Of a stretch of DNA of 64,000 bases, positions 25,304 to 34,346 are shown in pieces (the first letter of the stretch is position 1; every line of letters starts with the position of its first letter). The stretch covers positions 1-64,000 of the forward strand of contig CAZWEZ010000004.1 of assembly GCA_964632795.1 (NCBI GenBank), read 5' to 3'. A model generated the notes under the pieces. It was not told where the DNA came from. It saw nothing but the letters and a program-made list of their open reading frames with translations, and did no database searches. Both the position numbers and the translations under genes were made by a program. Source of the DNA: CAZWEZ01 sp964632795. Lineage in GTDB: Bacteria; Pseudomonadota; Alphaproteobacteria; Rhodospirillales; 2-02-FULL-58-16.

Positions 25304-26191
25304 TCAGGAACCGTAAGGTTCCAACGTGCTTCCGGCGGCTTCGTTCTCCAGGGTCTTTCTCGCACGCTCAATCTGGTCTTGAAGCCCACCAAGCCATGGC
25401 ACGTCAGGTGGCGCATCCTTAACGATGCCTGTCCAAATTTCGATCGCCTCGGGCATTTTCCCTGGGGTTTGAGTCTTCGCCAGACCGAGGAAGTAACGCC
25501 CCTTGACATTTCCCGGATCCGACTTCAGCGCTGCCTCGAATGCTTTCAGCGCCACCTCCGATACACGGCCTCTCGCGTCGAAGACCAGGGCCTCGCCGTA
25601 TCCGGCGGCGGCGTCGGGATTATCAGGGCTCAGGGCGTAAGCTCGCGAATGGGCCTTGATGCTATCGCGCGTACGTCCGAGCACATTGTACGTGCGTCCC
25701 AGCATCAACCACCCATCGATATCTTCGGGGTTCTCTTCGAGGCGGGCCAGGAGGTTGTCCGCCAAGCTTGTGAAATGTCGGGCCTCGGATGCCATTTCCA
25801 CTTCATCGGTTCGCCCGGCGAGGGGATTGTCGGGAAGATTCCGCTCTCCAAGCACCATGTACAGAGAAATGATTCCGGCGGGGACGGCGAGGACAATGGC
25901 CGTGAGCATGGCCCGGCTGAGGAAACGACCGATTCCCGGATATTTTTCTCCACCGGTATCGGCGATGGCCAGAAGTCGACGCTTGATCTCGTAACTTGCC
26001 GTAGCCGCCTGATCGGGCGAAAGGAAACCCTGCTCGACATCCCGTTCGATTTCGCTCAACTGATCCCGAAACACGTGGACACCGTACGCTGCACGGTCCG
26101 CCACCTGACCCGGGCGCCGGAAGAGGGGGAAGACGACAACCACCAAGGTGACGATGGTGAGCGCTCCCGCGGAGACCCAGAAAACAACCAT
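25304..26191 (-). CDS. ccmI: Cytochrome c-type biogenesis protein CcmI (CycH)
   Basis: A 295-residue protein with two membrane helices (about residues 3-22 and 93-112) flanking a short cytoplasmic leucine-rich segment (VFRDQLSEIERDVEQGFLS). A periplasmic TPR domain follows: GWLMLGRTYNVLGRTRDSIK, DAAAGYGEALVFDARG and KGRYFLGLAKTQTPG. CcmI recruits apocytochrome c to the CcmFH haem ligation complex. It is immediately downstream of ccmH with 17 bases between. Confidence 0.9.
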   Translation of the reverse strand: MVVFWVSAGALTIVTLVVVVFPLFRRPGQVADRAAYGVHVFRDQLSEIERDVEQGFLSPDQAATASYEIKRRLLAIADTGGEKYPGIGRFLSRAMLTAIVLAVPAGIISLYMVLGERNLPDNPLAGRTDEVEMASEARHFTSLADNLLARLEENPEDIDGWLMLGRTYNVLGRTRDSIKAHSRAYALSPDNPDAAAGYGEALVFDARGRVSEVALKAFEAALKSDPGNVKGRYFLGLAKTQTPGKMPEAIEIWTGIVKDAPPDVPWLGGLQDQIERARKTLENEAAGSTLEPYGS

Positions 26192-26208
26192 TAAATCCTA
26201 CTCCCGGC

Positions 26209-26679
26209 CTAATCTTCCTTGAGGATTTTCTCGAGGCGCGAACTCTCCTCATTGTTCAAGGCGACAGCCGTCGCGCCTCCCTCGCTATACCGACGAAAGA
26301 AGTTGAAATAGAAAATCACGGCGAAACCGACGATCCCCAAAGGTCCCAGCCACAACGCCAGGGTGGTCAACTTGAACGGCGGGTTAAGCAGCACCCAGTC
26401 GCCATAGCGCGAGACGATGAAGTCGATCGCCTCCTCGTCGCTGTCACCGGCGACCAGCCTTTCCCGGACCAGGACCCTCAGATCACGCGCCAGATCGGCA
26501 TCGGATTCGTCGATCGCCTGGTTCTGACAGACGAGACACCGCAGGCCCTTGCTGATTTCCCGCGCCCTTTGCTCAAGCACGGGATCCTCCAGCATTTCCG
26601 ACGGCTCCACCGCCCAGGTTGACAATACCGGAGCGACGAGAAGGATTGCCAAGATCAGACCTTTCCCCATAACGGTCAT
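26209..26679 (-). CDS. ccmH: Cytochrome c maturation thiol-reductase CcmH
   Basis: A 156-residue protein: signal peptide, then EISKGLRCLVCQNQAIDESD with the redox LRCxxC motif, RDLRVLVRERL and YGDWVLLNPPFK, then a C-terminal membrane helix. CcmH reduces apocytochrome cysteines and works with CcmF in haem ligation. It follows ccmF by six bases. A second in-frame ATG three codons later is possible. Confidence 0.93.
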   Translation of the reverse strand: MTVMGKGLILAILLVAPVLSTWAVEPSEMLEDPVLEQRAREISKGLRCLVCQNQAIDESDADLARDLRVLVRERLVAGDSDEEAIDFIVSRYGDWVLLNPPFKLTTLALWLGPLGIVGFAVIFYFNFFRRYSEGGATAVALNNEESSRLEKILKED

Positions 26680-26685
26680 CCTTCC

Positions 26686-28686
26686 TTATCCACCGACGCC
26701 CTTGACGAAGGCTTTCGATCCCTCGAGCGGGGTGTTCCGGCGAGTCGGAACACCGATGCGGTGACGGCGGTCGCTCAGGGAAACCAATGCACCGAAGGCC
26801 ACCACCAGCATCCCCAACCATAGCAAGGGGACCAATGCCTTGTGATAAAGACGGATGACCCAACCACCACCGTCAACGGGATCGGCGATAACGGCATAGA
26901 GGTCGCTCAACCCCACGGTCTTGATCGCGGCTTCCGTGGATGGCCGTTTCTCGACCGGGTAATTCCTTTTTTCCGGGAACAGCCGGGCCACCTTCTCGCC
27001 GTTCAGGCTAACCTCTATGTCGCCGCGGGTGGCGGTATAGTTCTGCCCCTCTATGTCCCATACGCCATTGAGGGTGAATTCGTAGCCGGCGAGTTCAACC
27101 GAATCGCCGACGGCCATGGTCTGGATTTTCTCGTGTTGCCAGGCTGTGGCTCCGGTGATCCCGGCGATCAGCACAGCGAAGCCCAGATGTGAAACGGTCA
27201 TCCCGTAAGCCGCGCGGGGATGATGCCCCGCCCGTCGGAGACTCTCGGAAAATGGCGCGCGGAAGAGTTTGATCCGCAGCCCATACTCCGTCAGGGTTCC
27301 GGCAAACAGCCATGTCGCAAGGCTCATCCCGAGGATGGTCAATGGCGACTCGTCGCTTTGGAACCACCACGTAGCGATCGCCGCCGCCACGGTCGCGGCG
27401 AAAGCGAATTTCAACCGCCTCAGAGCCTGACGTAGATTCCCCCGCTTCCAGGTCAGCAACGGACCGACGGCCATGACCACGATCACCGGCACCATCAGCG
27501 GGACGAAGGTTGCATTGAAGAATGGTGGCCCCACGGAAACCTTCCCGCCGCCGACCACGTCGAGGAACAACGGATACAGGGTTCCAAGGAACACGGTTCC
27601 CGCGGCCGCGCTCAGAAGAAGGTTGTTCATCAGAAGGCCGCCCTCTCGCGAAACCGGGGCGAAGAGTCCTCCCTGCCTGAGAGCCGGTGCCCGCAACGCG
27701 AACAGGAACAGCGATCCCCCGACGGTGGCGAGGATGAGCATGAGGATGAAAACCCCTCGCGTGGGATCGGTGGCGAAGGCGTGGACCGACGTCAGCACCC
27801 CCGAGCGGACCAGGAAAGTCCCCAACAGGCTGAGCGAGAACGTGACGATGGCCAGGAGGATGGTCCAAACCTTCAGGGCGTCGCGCTTTTCGACGACGAT
27901 CACGGAGTGAAGAAGGGCGGTCCCCGCCAGCCACGGCATGAAGGAGGCGTTCTCCACCGGGTCCCAGAACCACCAGCCGCCCCAACCCAGCTCATAATAG
28001 GCCCACCAGCTTCCCAGGGCGTTGCCCATGGTCAGGAAGAACCATGCCGCAAGCGTCCAGGGACGCACCCAGCGCGCCCATGCCGGGTCCACCCGTCCTT
28101 CGAGCAAGGCGGCGATGGCGAAGGAAAAGGCCACCGAAAAACCCACGTAACCCAGATACAGAAACGGCGGATGGAGGATCAGCCCCGGATCCTGAAGAAG
28201 GGGGTTCATTCCTTCGCCGTCGATTGGCGCCGGATGTAGGCGCAGGAAGGGATTCGAGGTGAACAGGATGAAGGCAAGGAAACCAGCCCCGATCATCCCC
28301 TGAATGGCCAGGACGCGGGCCAGGAAGAACTGGGGAAGGCGCCGCCCGAAAAAGGCCAGGGCATAACCGAAAACGGCGAGGATCAACGCCCACAGCAACA
28401 GGGACCCCTCGTGATTCCCCCACACCCCCGTCACCTTGTAGACCATGGGTTTCGTCGAATGTGAGTTCTTGACCACGTTCAGGACCGAAAAGTCCGAAAC
28501 CACGAATGCATGGGTCAAGGCGCCAAAAGCGATGGCGACCAGAACCAGTTGCATGAGGGCTGCCGGCTTGGCGATGGAAACCCAGGCAACATCGCCACGC
28601 GATGCGCCCACCAACGGCACCGTACTTTGGATCAAGGCAACGAACAGCGCCGTCACCAGGGCATAGTGGCCAAATTCGGTTATCAT
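26686..28686 (-). CDS. ccmF: Haem lyase subunit CcmF
   Basis: A 666-residue polytopic membrane protein of normal CcmF length. It has the tryptophan-rich haem-handling motif LGWGGWWFWDPVENASFMPW, the conserved KVTGVWGNHEGSLLLWALIL near residue 85, and the FAFSESLRR-like segment APFSESLRRAGHHPRAAYG before a periplasmic domain. It attaches haem from holo-CcmE to apocytochromes. CcmABCDE are not in this window and must be elsewhere. Confidence 0.95.
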   Translation of the reverse strand: MITEFGHYALVTALFVALIQSTVPLVGASRGDVAWVSIAKPAALMQLVLVAIAFGALTHAFVVSDFSVLNVVKNSHSTKPMVYKVTGVWGNHEGSLLLWALILAVFGYALAFFGRRLPQFFLARVLAIQGMIGAGFLAFILFTSNPFLRLHPAPIDGEGMNPLLQDPGLILHPPFLYLGYVGFSVAFSFAIAALLEGRVDPAWARWVRPWTLAAWFFLTMGNALGSWWAYYELGWGGWWFWDPVENASFMPWLAGTALLHSVIVVEKRDALKVWTILLAIVTFSLSLLGTFLVRSGVLTSVHAFATDPTRGVFILMLILATVGGSLFLFALRAPALRQGGLFAPVSREGGLLMNNLLLSAAAGTVFLGTLYPLFLDVVGGGKVSVGPPFFNATFVPLMVPVIVVMAVGPLLTWKRGNLRQALRRLKFAFAATVAAAIATWWFQSDESPLTILGMSLATWLFAGTLTEYGLRIKLFRAPFSESLRRAGHHPRAAYGMTVSHLGFAVLIAGITGATAWQHEKIQTMAVGDSVELAGYEFTLNGVWDIEGQNYTATRGDIEVSLNGEKVARLFPEKRNYPVEKRPSTEAAIKTVGLSDLYAVIADPVDGGGWVIRLYHKALVPLLWLGMLVVAFGALVSLSDRRHRIGVPTRRNTPLEGSKAFVKGVGG

Positions 28687-28770
28687 GGAGTCCGTTCGCT
28701 GATCATGGGAATGGTTGAATGTCGGTCGGTGCGCTAGCGCGCAGCAGTGACGTTAGGACGGAAATTCATT

Positions 28771-29373
28771 TCAGGGGTCGTCGTCCTGCAACTTCTTGAT
28801 GAGCGGGAGGATGTTTTTCTCGAGTACCTGCACGTTTATGGCTCCGATGTGCTTGTAGGCGATTTTCCCCGCCTTATCGACGACGAAGGTCTCCGGCACG
28901 CCGTAGACCCCCCAGTCGATGGCCACGCGCCCGTTGATGTCGGCGCCGGTGCGCGTATAGGGATCACCCAGGTCGTCCAACCACTCCTGGGCGTCGTCGG
29001 GTTTGTCCTTGTAGTTCAGCCCGTGGACGGGGAAGGTGTCCCGGCTCGCCATGTCCATCAGCAAAGGATGTTCCAGCCGGCAAGCCTGGCACCAGGAGGC
29101 CCAGACATTGACCAGGGAAACCTCCCCTTTCAAATCCTTGTCGGAAAGCCCGAGGGTCCTTCCCTGTACCGGCGGAAGGTCGAATTCGGGTGTCTGCTTG
29201 CCGATCAAAACCGAGGGTATCTCGCGAGGGTCCAAGGTCAGGCCGATGGCAAACGCCACCGCGATAAATCCGAAAACGATCAGGGGAAGGGCGTAGACTC
29301 TTGGAAAACCCCTGCGCGGGCGGCTTGATGTTCCGTTTTCTGGATTTTCCGAAACGTTCGCGCCGGTCATCAC
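28771..29373 (-). CDS. ccmG: Periplasmic thioredoxin-like protein CcmG/DsbE
   Basis: A 200-residue membrane-anchored thioredoxin. After a basic N-terminal tail there is one helix (about 28-47), then PEFDLPPVQG, VNVWASWCQACRLEHPLL with the active-site CQAC (more usually CVPC), and the cis-Pro loop GVYGVPETFVVD. It reduces apocytochrome thiols, recharged by CcdA. Here ccmG lies upstream of ccmF; it is not in the E. coli ccmFGH order. An 84-base gap separates the two. Confidence 0.92.
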   Translation of the reverse strand: MMTGANVSENPENGTSSRPRRGFPRVYALPLIVFGFIAVAFAIGLTLDPREIPSVLIGKQTPEFDLPPVQGRTLGLSDKDLKGEVSLVNVWASWCQACRLEHPLLMDMASRDTFPVHGLNYKDKPDDAQEWLDDLGDPYTRTGADINGRVAIDWGVYGVPETFVVDKAGKIAYKHIGAINVQVLEKNILPLIKKLQDDDP

Positions 29374-29461
29374 ATATCTCTCTTTTCGACGGAGGGTGGA
29401 AGCCGGCGGACAATTGCGGAAGCGACGAATTGGTTTGTCTTCGACCCGGCGGATGGCTGAA

Positions 29462-30019
29462 TCATCCGATCAGAATCCTCATATCCTCGAGAAACCGATA
29501 GGGCGGCACCACAAGGTTCCGCGGAGGAGGCCCGGCCCGGACCCGTCCCGAGGTGTCGTAGTGCCCCCCGTGGCAGGGACAGAACCAGCCCCCGTAGTCG
29601 CCCCTGCGGTCGCCGGGGTTCTGGCCCATCGGGATGCAGCCGAGATGGGTGCAGATGCCGATGACGACAAGCCATTCGTCGCGCTGAACCCGTTCACTGT
29701 CCAACTGGGGGTCCGGCAACTCCAGGGTGTCGTCGGCTCGCGCCTTGTCGATCCGCTCCGGAGTTCGATGGTCGATGAAGATCGGTTTTCCGCGCCATAC
29801 CGCCGTAATCCGCTGTCCGATTTCGATCTGCTCCACGTCGACCTCGATGGTCGAAATCGCCACGACGTCGGATGCCGGGTTCATGCTGTCGATGAATGGC
29901 CATGCGGCTAACGCTACGCCGGCAGCAGCCAACGTCCCAGTCGTGATCATCAGGAAATCACGACGGGTCTCATCATCATGATATGGCAGGGTTGTGTCCA
30001 GCCGTTTCACCATCGCCAC
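29462..30019 (-). CDS. petA: Rieske [2Fe-2S] protein, ubiquinol-cytochrome c reductase type
   Basis: A 185-residue protein of bc1 Rieske size. It has a Tat-type start (ETRRDFLMITTGTLAAAGV), a membrane anchor, and the cluster motifs CTHLGCIP and FCPCHGGHYDTSGR followed by the Pro loop GPPPRNL. GTG 30019 follows GAGG at good spacing. Unusually no cytochrome b or c1 gene is adjacent: it lies between a DUF2933-like gene and ccmG. It is either the bc1 subunit displaced from its partners or a second Rieske protein for another complex. Confidence 0.9.
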   Translation of the reverse strand: MAMVKRLDTTLPYHDDETRRDFLMITTGTLAAAGVALAAWPFIDSMNPASDVVAISTIEVDVEQIEIGQRITAVWRGKPIFIDHRTPERIDKARADDTLELPDPQLDSERVQRDEWLVVIGICTHLGCIPMGQNPGDRRGDYGGWFCPCHGGHYDTSGRVRAGPPPRNLVVPPYRFLEDMRILIG

Positions 30020-30036
30020 CCATCATCCTCTTTGCT

Positions 30037-30372
30037 CTATCCTTGTCGGGAAGCCCAGGGAGAGGAGCCTTCAAGCCGTTTCGGCTTGCTGATGTTCCGC
30101 CGTTTTCCCGGCTCTTTCGGGGGGGCTTGTCGATCATCCTCTTGGCCGTGTTCATGTCCGCCATGTCCCATGGAACGATGCATCACGAAGTGCATCCCCA
30201 GGCAAACGGCCAGGGGCACCAAAAAAAGGGCATATGTCCCCAACCCACCGGTCTCAAATTGGATGCTTGATATCCCCACGAATGCGGCCACCATCGCAAG
30301 GCAACAGAGGATCATCATCCCCATGGGCGAGCCGAACAGCGATTTCGCGGAAGAAATCAGCTTTTCCATCAT
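30037..30372 (-). CDS. Small His-rich membrane protein, DUF2933-like
   Basis: A 111-residue protein with two hydrophobic helices (about 14-36 and 43-63), then FVMHRSMGHGGHEHGQED, a histidine-rich stretch, and a basic Lys/Arg/Pro tail. Two helices followed by an HGGHxHG cluster are features of DUF2933 proteins, which often travel with copper-handling genes. It is the first gene of the Rieske/ccm operon, about 115 bases downstream of the conserved promoter block at 30497-30580. The histidines could bind copper at the membrane surface. Confidence 0.72.
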   Translation of the reverse strand: MMEKLISSAKSLFGSPMGMMILCCLAMVAAFVGISSIQFETGGLGTYALFLVPLAVCLGMHFVMHRSMGHGGHEHGQEDDRQAPPKEPGKRRNISKPKRLEGSSPWASRQG

Positions 30373-30487
30373 TCAATGTTCCATTTCTCGAAAGACATGA
30401 AAGAAAACCAAAGAAGGCCGCAGCCTCCTTACAGGAGCCTTTTTCAAGGGGGGCTCGGTCCGAAAGCTCCGCCATCCGCGAGTTCCG

Positions 30488-30580
30488 ATTAAAGCGAATG
30501 CCTGTTACCGAAGTATGTCCGGGCACCCACTAAATTGTGTCAAACTTTGCCAAGTCCCCGGGTTGACAAACTTTGCTACA
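30488..30580 (-). promoter_or_regulatory. Conserved promoter block A for the Rieske/ccm operon
   Basis: Contains CTGTTACCGAAGTATGTCC (30502-30520) and two copies of GCAAAGTTTG[T/A]CA (minus-strand sense) 26 bases apart. A candidate -10 TTTAAT (minus strand, 30488-30493) lies 9 bases downstream of the GTAACA core. The block matches block B at 38361-38442 over most of its length: ATGyCTGTTACyGAA, then TTGTGnCAAAnTTTG, then CGGGT. This is the arrangement expected of tandem OmpR-family sites overlapping a -35 region. Confidence 0.6.
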
Positions 30581-30629
30581 TTTTTCTCCCATTCTTCGGG
30601 GGCGGCCCCGAGCACCCCGGCCGTACAAA

Positions 30630-31448
30630 TCACTGAGCATGTTTTCGGCTTCCCAAACCCGGCCACACGGCAAGACCGATCAAAATCAGCCCCACCGCCA
30701 GCATCGGCGCCGACAGCCACTGGCCCATGGTGGTTCCGCCGATGAGGAAACCGATGTGGGCGTCGGGCTGGCGGAACAACTCGACGGTCATGCGCGACAC
30801 CGCGTACCCGCCAAGGAAGACGCCGGTCAGCAAGCCCGGACGCAGGCGCACCGCCTTCCAACGCCATAAAATGTGGAGGAGGACAAACAACGCAAGCCCC
30901 TCCAGCGCGGCCTCGTAGAGCTGACTCGGGTGGCGGGGCTCGGGGCCACCATAGGGGAAGACCACGGCCCAGGGCAGATCGCTCACCCGGCCGAACAGCT
31001 CTCCGTTGATGAAGTTTGCGAGGCGTCCCAGGAAAAGCCCGATGGGGGCGGCGCAGGCGACGATATCGGCGAACGGCAAAACCCGGATTCCCCGGCGGCG
31101 CACGAACAGGAGCCCCGCCACGACGACGCCGAGGAGCCCCCCGTGGAACGACATGCCGCCCTTCCACACCTGGAGGATGGCCAGCGGATCGTCCAGGTAA
31201 TAGCCGAACTTGTAGAACAGCACGTAACCCAACCGCCCGCCGAGCACCACCCCGAGGATCGCCCAGGTCAGGAAGTCGTCGATGTCGTGGGCCTCGGCGG
31301 CTTGGGGCGTCTTGCGGGCCAGCCACCGGATGTAGCGCCAAGCGACCAGCAGCCCGACGAGATAGGCGAGCGAGTACCAACGAATGGCGAGCGGCCCCAA
31401 ATGGATCAGAACCGGATCGATGAGGGGAAAGGGAATGACGAAGGTCAT
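30630..31448 (-). CDS. lgt: Prolipoprotein diacylglyceryl transferase
   Basis: A 272-residue, seven-helix inner-membrane enzyme. It contains IHLGPLAIRWYSLAYLVG, GGMSFHGGLLG with the essential His, the Lgt signature GRLANFINGELFGR, and HPSQLYEA with the second conserved His-Pro-Ser region. It transfers diacylglycerol to the lipobox cysteine of prelipoproteins. Its start overlaps the MFS gene end by four bases (ATGA), so a normally housekeeping lgt is coupled to a copper-region operon here; it may be an additional copy. Confidence 0.95.
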   Translation of the reverse strand: MTFVIPFPLIDPVLIHLGPLAIRWYSLAYLVGLLVAWRYIRWLARKTPQAAEAHDIDDFLTWAILGVVLGGRLGYVLFYKFGYYLDDPLAILQVWKGGMSFHGGLLGVVVAGLLFVRRRGIRVLPFADIVACAAPIGLFLGRLANFINGELFGRVSDLPWAVVFPYGGPEPRHPSQLYEAALEGLALFVLLHILWRWKAVRLRPGLLTGVFLGGYAVSRMTVELFRQPDAHIGFLIGGTTMGQWLSAPMLAVGLILIGLAVWPGLGSRKHAQ

Positions 31449-32671
31449 GGCTTAATCGGCCTCCTCGGTCTCAGAGCCTGTTTGGAAAGTTGAAACGCGG
31501 CGCGACGGTACATCGCCAGCCACAGGATCACGGCGACGCCGGCGAGCAGGAAGGGAACGGCGGCGTAGTTGACGGCCTGCCAATCGAAGCGATCGAGGAG
31601 CGCTCCCGACAGTAACGACGCCATTGCCAGCGAGCCGAATACCAGGAAGTCATTGGCGGCCTGCACCTTCGCCCGTTCGGCCGGCTTGTAGGTCTCGGTC
31701 AGAAGGCTCGAAGCGCCGATGAAGGTAAAGTTCCAGCCCAGGCCAAGGGCCACCAAACCGAACCAGAATTGATTGATTTCGACTCCAATGAGCGCCGCGG
31801 CGACACATCCCCCCAGCAACACGAGGCCCAGGAGCATGATGTTTACCACGCCAAACCTCCGGATCAGGCTGCCGGTGAACAAGGCGGGGGCGAACATGGC
31901 CAGCGTGTGCCATCGGATGACGAACGCGGTGTGGTCGAGTCCGTGTTGGAAGGTAGCCATCGCCAGCGGTGTCGCCACCATCATCAGAATCGTTACCCCA
32001 TAACCGATCATTCCGACGAGCGCGGCGGCGATGAACGCCGGCTGGCGCATGATCCGGGCCAATGGCCGGCTGGGCTCACCAATTTCTTCCTCCCGCAGCG
32101 GGGGAATATCGAGAAGCAATAGCAAAACCGCCGCCGAAAACCCTAACCCGGCGATCACCAGAAAGGAGCCCAGGAAACGGTTCGGGGCAAACAGTTCGCT
32201 TGACAATATTGTCAATTCCGGTCCGGCCAGCGCGGCGACGATCCCCCCTGCCAGGACCAGGGATATCGCTCTGCTCCGGAAATCGGGATTGACCACTTCG
32301 GTTGCCGCGAAGCGGTAATACTGGGCAAAACCGGCAGAGACGCCGACGACAAACGTGCCGAGGACGAACAGGGGGAGGTCTTCGATGAAGATACCCGAGG
32401 CCGCCACCAGGGCGCCGAAGGCGCCGATGAGCGCACCGAGGATGAAACCCCACTGGCGACCAATCCTCTTCATCAGGAGCGAGGCGGGAATCGTCGCCGC
32501 AACGGTGCCGATCATAGCCCCTGAAACCGGAAGGGTCGCCAACGCCTTGTCCTCGGCAAGGGAGTAACCGACCAGGCCACCGGCAATGACAAAAACAGTC
32601 GCCCCCGTCATGAACAGCGCCTCGCAGGCCGCAAGTATGGCCACGTTCGACTTTTCGCGTGAAAACATCAT
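31445..32671 (-). CDS. Major facilitator superfamily transporter
   Basis: A 408-residue, 12-helix MFS protein. It begins FSREKSNVAILAACEALFMTG and has SLLMKRIGRQWGF, the loop 2-3 motif between helices 2 and 3, a central cytoplasmic loop (DIPPLREEEIGEPSRP), and C-terminal QAANDFLVFGSLAMASLLSG. The substrate is not predictable. I start at ATG 32671 (tandem ATGATG); a TTG at 32692 is possible. It lies between a methyltransferase-like gene and lgt in the copper operon, so export of a metal complex or an organic ligand is possible but unproven. Confidence 0.83.
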   Translation of the reverse strand: MMFSREKSNVAILAACEALFMTGATVFVIAGGLVGYSLAEDKALATLPVSGAMIGTVAATIPASLLMKRIGRQWGFILGALIGAFGALVAASGIFIEDLPLFVLGTFVVGVSAGFAQYYRFAATEVVNPDFRSRAISLVLAGGIVAALAGPELTILSSELFAPNRFLGSFLVIAGLGFSAAVLLLLLDIPPLREEEIGEPSRPLARIMRQPAFIAAALVGMIGYGVTILMMVATPLAMATFQHGLDHTAFVIRWHTLAMFAPALFTGSLIRRFGVVNIMLLGLVLLGGCVAAALIGVEINQFWFGLVALGLGWNFTFIGASSLLTETYKPAERAKVQAANDFLVFGSLAMASLLSGALLDRFDWQAVNYAAVPFLLAGVAVILWLAMYRRAAFQLSKQALRPRRPIKP

Positions 32672-32698
32672 GCGGAGAAAACCCGAAAACAAAATGAT

Positions 32699-33355
32699 TC
32701 AGTGGTGATAGCCGCCGACTTCCTTCGGGAGCCGCGGGACGAATGCAGGAACATTTGAAGCATAATGGGAATACGCCTCTTCGAATCTCATCGATGCCTC
32801 ATGTTCCTCCTTTCTCGCCAGGCGGACGTACATGAAGACCAGAATCGGAAACATGACGATCGTGGGCAATGTCGGCCACTGGAAGAGAAAGCCCACCATG
32901 ATCAGGATAAAGGCCAGATACTGCGGGTGGCGGATGTACCCGTAGGGACCGGTGGTGGCGAGGAAACGGTCGCGCTGGGCCGTGAAGAGAACTCTCCAGG
33001 AAGCCGCCAGTAAAAAGAATCCGCCGGCGATCAGGATGCCGCTTATCAAGTGCGGGAGGGTGAAATGCGGGTCACCCTCGGATCCCAGCACCGTCCACCA
33101 CAAATGACCGGCCTCGTGTGAAAACAGATCGAGGCTGGGATACCAACTTCCGAGCCAGCCCGAAAGCAGGTAGATGGTCAGTGGAAACCCGTACATTTCC
33201 GCGAACAGGGCTATCAGGAAGGCGGAAAACGCGCCGAAGGAACGCCAGTCCCTTGTCGTTCGCGGTTTGAAGAAGCTGGCCGCGAACAAAATGAACAAGG
33301 CCGAATTGATGATGACAAGCGGCCATAAACCGTATGCCGACGTTTGTTCATTCAT
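32699..33355 (-). CDS. Isoprenylcysteine carboxyl methyltransferase-like membrane protein
   Basis: A 218-residue protein with about five hydrophobic helices. The C-terminal part matches the ICMT/phospholipid methyltransferase pattern: TTGPYGYIRHPQYLAFILIMVGF followed by ARKEEHEASMRFEEAYSHYA, the SAM-binding RHPxY and the EE region. Bacterial members of this group methylate small lipids or have unknown substrates. ATG 33355 was preferred to 33385. Seven or more genes here run in one direction with short spacers, so it is part of the copA-lgt operon. Confidence 0.78.
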   Translation of the reverse strand: MNEQTSAYGLWPLVIINSALFILFAASFFKPRTTRDWRSFGAFSAFLIALFAEMYGFPLTIYLLSGWLGSWYPSLDLFSHEAGHLWWTVLGSEGDPHFTLPHLISGILIAGGFFLLAASWRVLFTAQRDRFLATTGPYGYIRHPQYLAFILIMVGFLFQWPTLPTIVMFPILVFMYVRLARKEEHEASMRFEEAYSHYASNVPAFVPRLPKEVGGYHH

Positions 33356-33412
33356 CGGTATTTTCCGCGTTATGGGGGTCGGCATCCCACCCCACGCATT
33401 GTTGGAAAACGA

Positions 33413-34339
33413 CTACCGGAGCGACCATTCGAAAACCCTCTCGGGAACGTCGGAAATGCCTTTCAAGATGAGTTTGATGGTTTGGGTTTCGGTCCCCAAT
33501 GCCGGAAAGGTCAGGGTGCCGGAGCGGTGATGGCCGCCGGCAGGCATACCGTCCCATTCCGTCGCCACGACGGCGATGCCCTGGTCGTTTTCGAGGACGG
33601 AAATTTCGGTCATGTCAAAATCCAGTGACCCCGAATGGGTGTTCAGGGAGACCGAGAACCGCACCGGTTCGCCCAACCTGATGTCCACCGGCTCGACTTC
33701 CACCGAGATTCCGTTCTCATCGCTTTCCCGGGCCGGGAGGTCGAATGTCTTGACCGTGTCGGCGGTCTGCGAAACCTGATCCGCCGCCGCCGCCGTCCCC
33801 GACAGCATGAAGGACGCGGCAACGACGACAACCGACGAAAAGACGACCGCGCCGAGGACTTTGTTCATGTCGAGGGTGAAGAGGTGCTTGAAGGGGCCCC
33901 GTTTCGGACCGAGATCGTGATTCTGCATGATTCGCAACATCATTGTAATTCCAGTGAGGTTCGAGAAGACGCCAAGCAGGATGAAGGCCGTCTGGTAATC
34001 GACCAGAAAAACGGCGGCCGCCGACAAGCCCAGAATGGGCAGGACGTCGGCGATGTGGTGGGCGCAGCAAGCCACCATGGCGACGGTGGAAACACCGCCC
34101 GAGGCGGCGACGCCCGCCGTGGCGGCTGCCCGTCTTTGGCGCAGGGCGCCCTTGATGTAGATATGGAGCCCCAGTTGGGTGCCGAAGCCGGCCGCCAGCA
34201 GTAGAATCCAATACCACATATCGGAAAACAGATATAAGGCGGAGTCAAGGGATTGCGCGAAGATGAGAATTGCAAAATAAATAGACAGCAATCCAACTCC
34301 GCCGACAATTCCGATGAATATTGGCTTTCTATTTTTCAT
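33413..34339 (-). CDS. Polytopic membrane protein with C-terminal soluble domain, unknown function
   Basis: A 308-residue protein. About five hydrophobic segments occupy residues 8-190. They include VSTVAMVACCAHHIADVLPI, a paired-cysteine/paired-histidine motif that recalls metal-binding membrane proteins, then LGVFSNLTGITMMLRIMQNH. From about residue 200 a hydrophilic domain follows, with strands such as VEPVDIRLGEPVRFSVSLNT and GTLTFPALGTETQTIKLILK, compatible with an Ig-like fold. It is 7 bases upstream-spaced from the cupredoxin gene in the copA operon. The CCAHH motif and the neighbours suggest copper binding; I know of no assigned function. Confidence 0.65.
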   Translation of the reverse strand: MKNRKPIFIGIVGGVGLLSIYFAILIFAQSLDSALYLFSDMWYWILLLAAGFGTQLGLHIYIKGALRQRRAAATAGVAASGGVSTVAMVACCAHHIADVLPILGLSAAAVFLVDYQTAFILLGVFSNLTGITMMLRIMQNHDLGPKRGPFKHLFTLDMNKVLGAVVFSSVVVVAASFMLSGTAAAADQVSQTADTVKTFDLPARESDENGISVEVEPVDIRLGEPVRFSVSLNTHSGSLDFDMTEISVLENDQGIAVVATEWDGMPAGGHHRSGTLTFPALGTETQTIKLILKGISDVPERVFEWSLR

Positions 34340-34346
34340 TCGTTCT

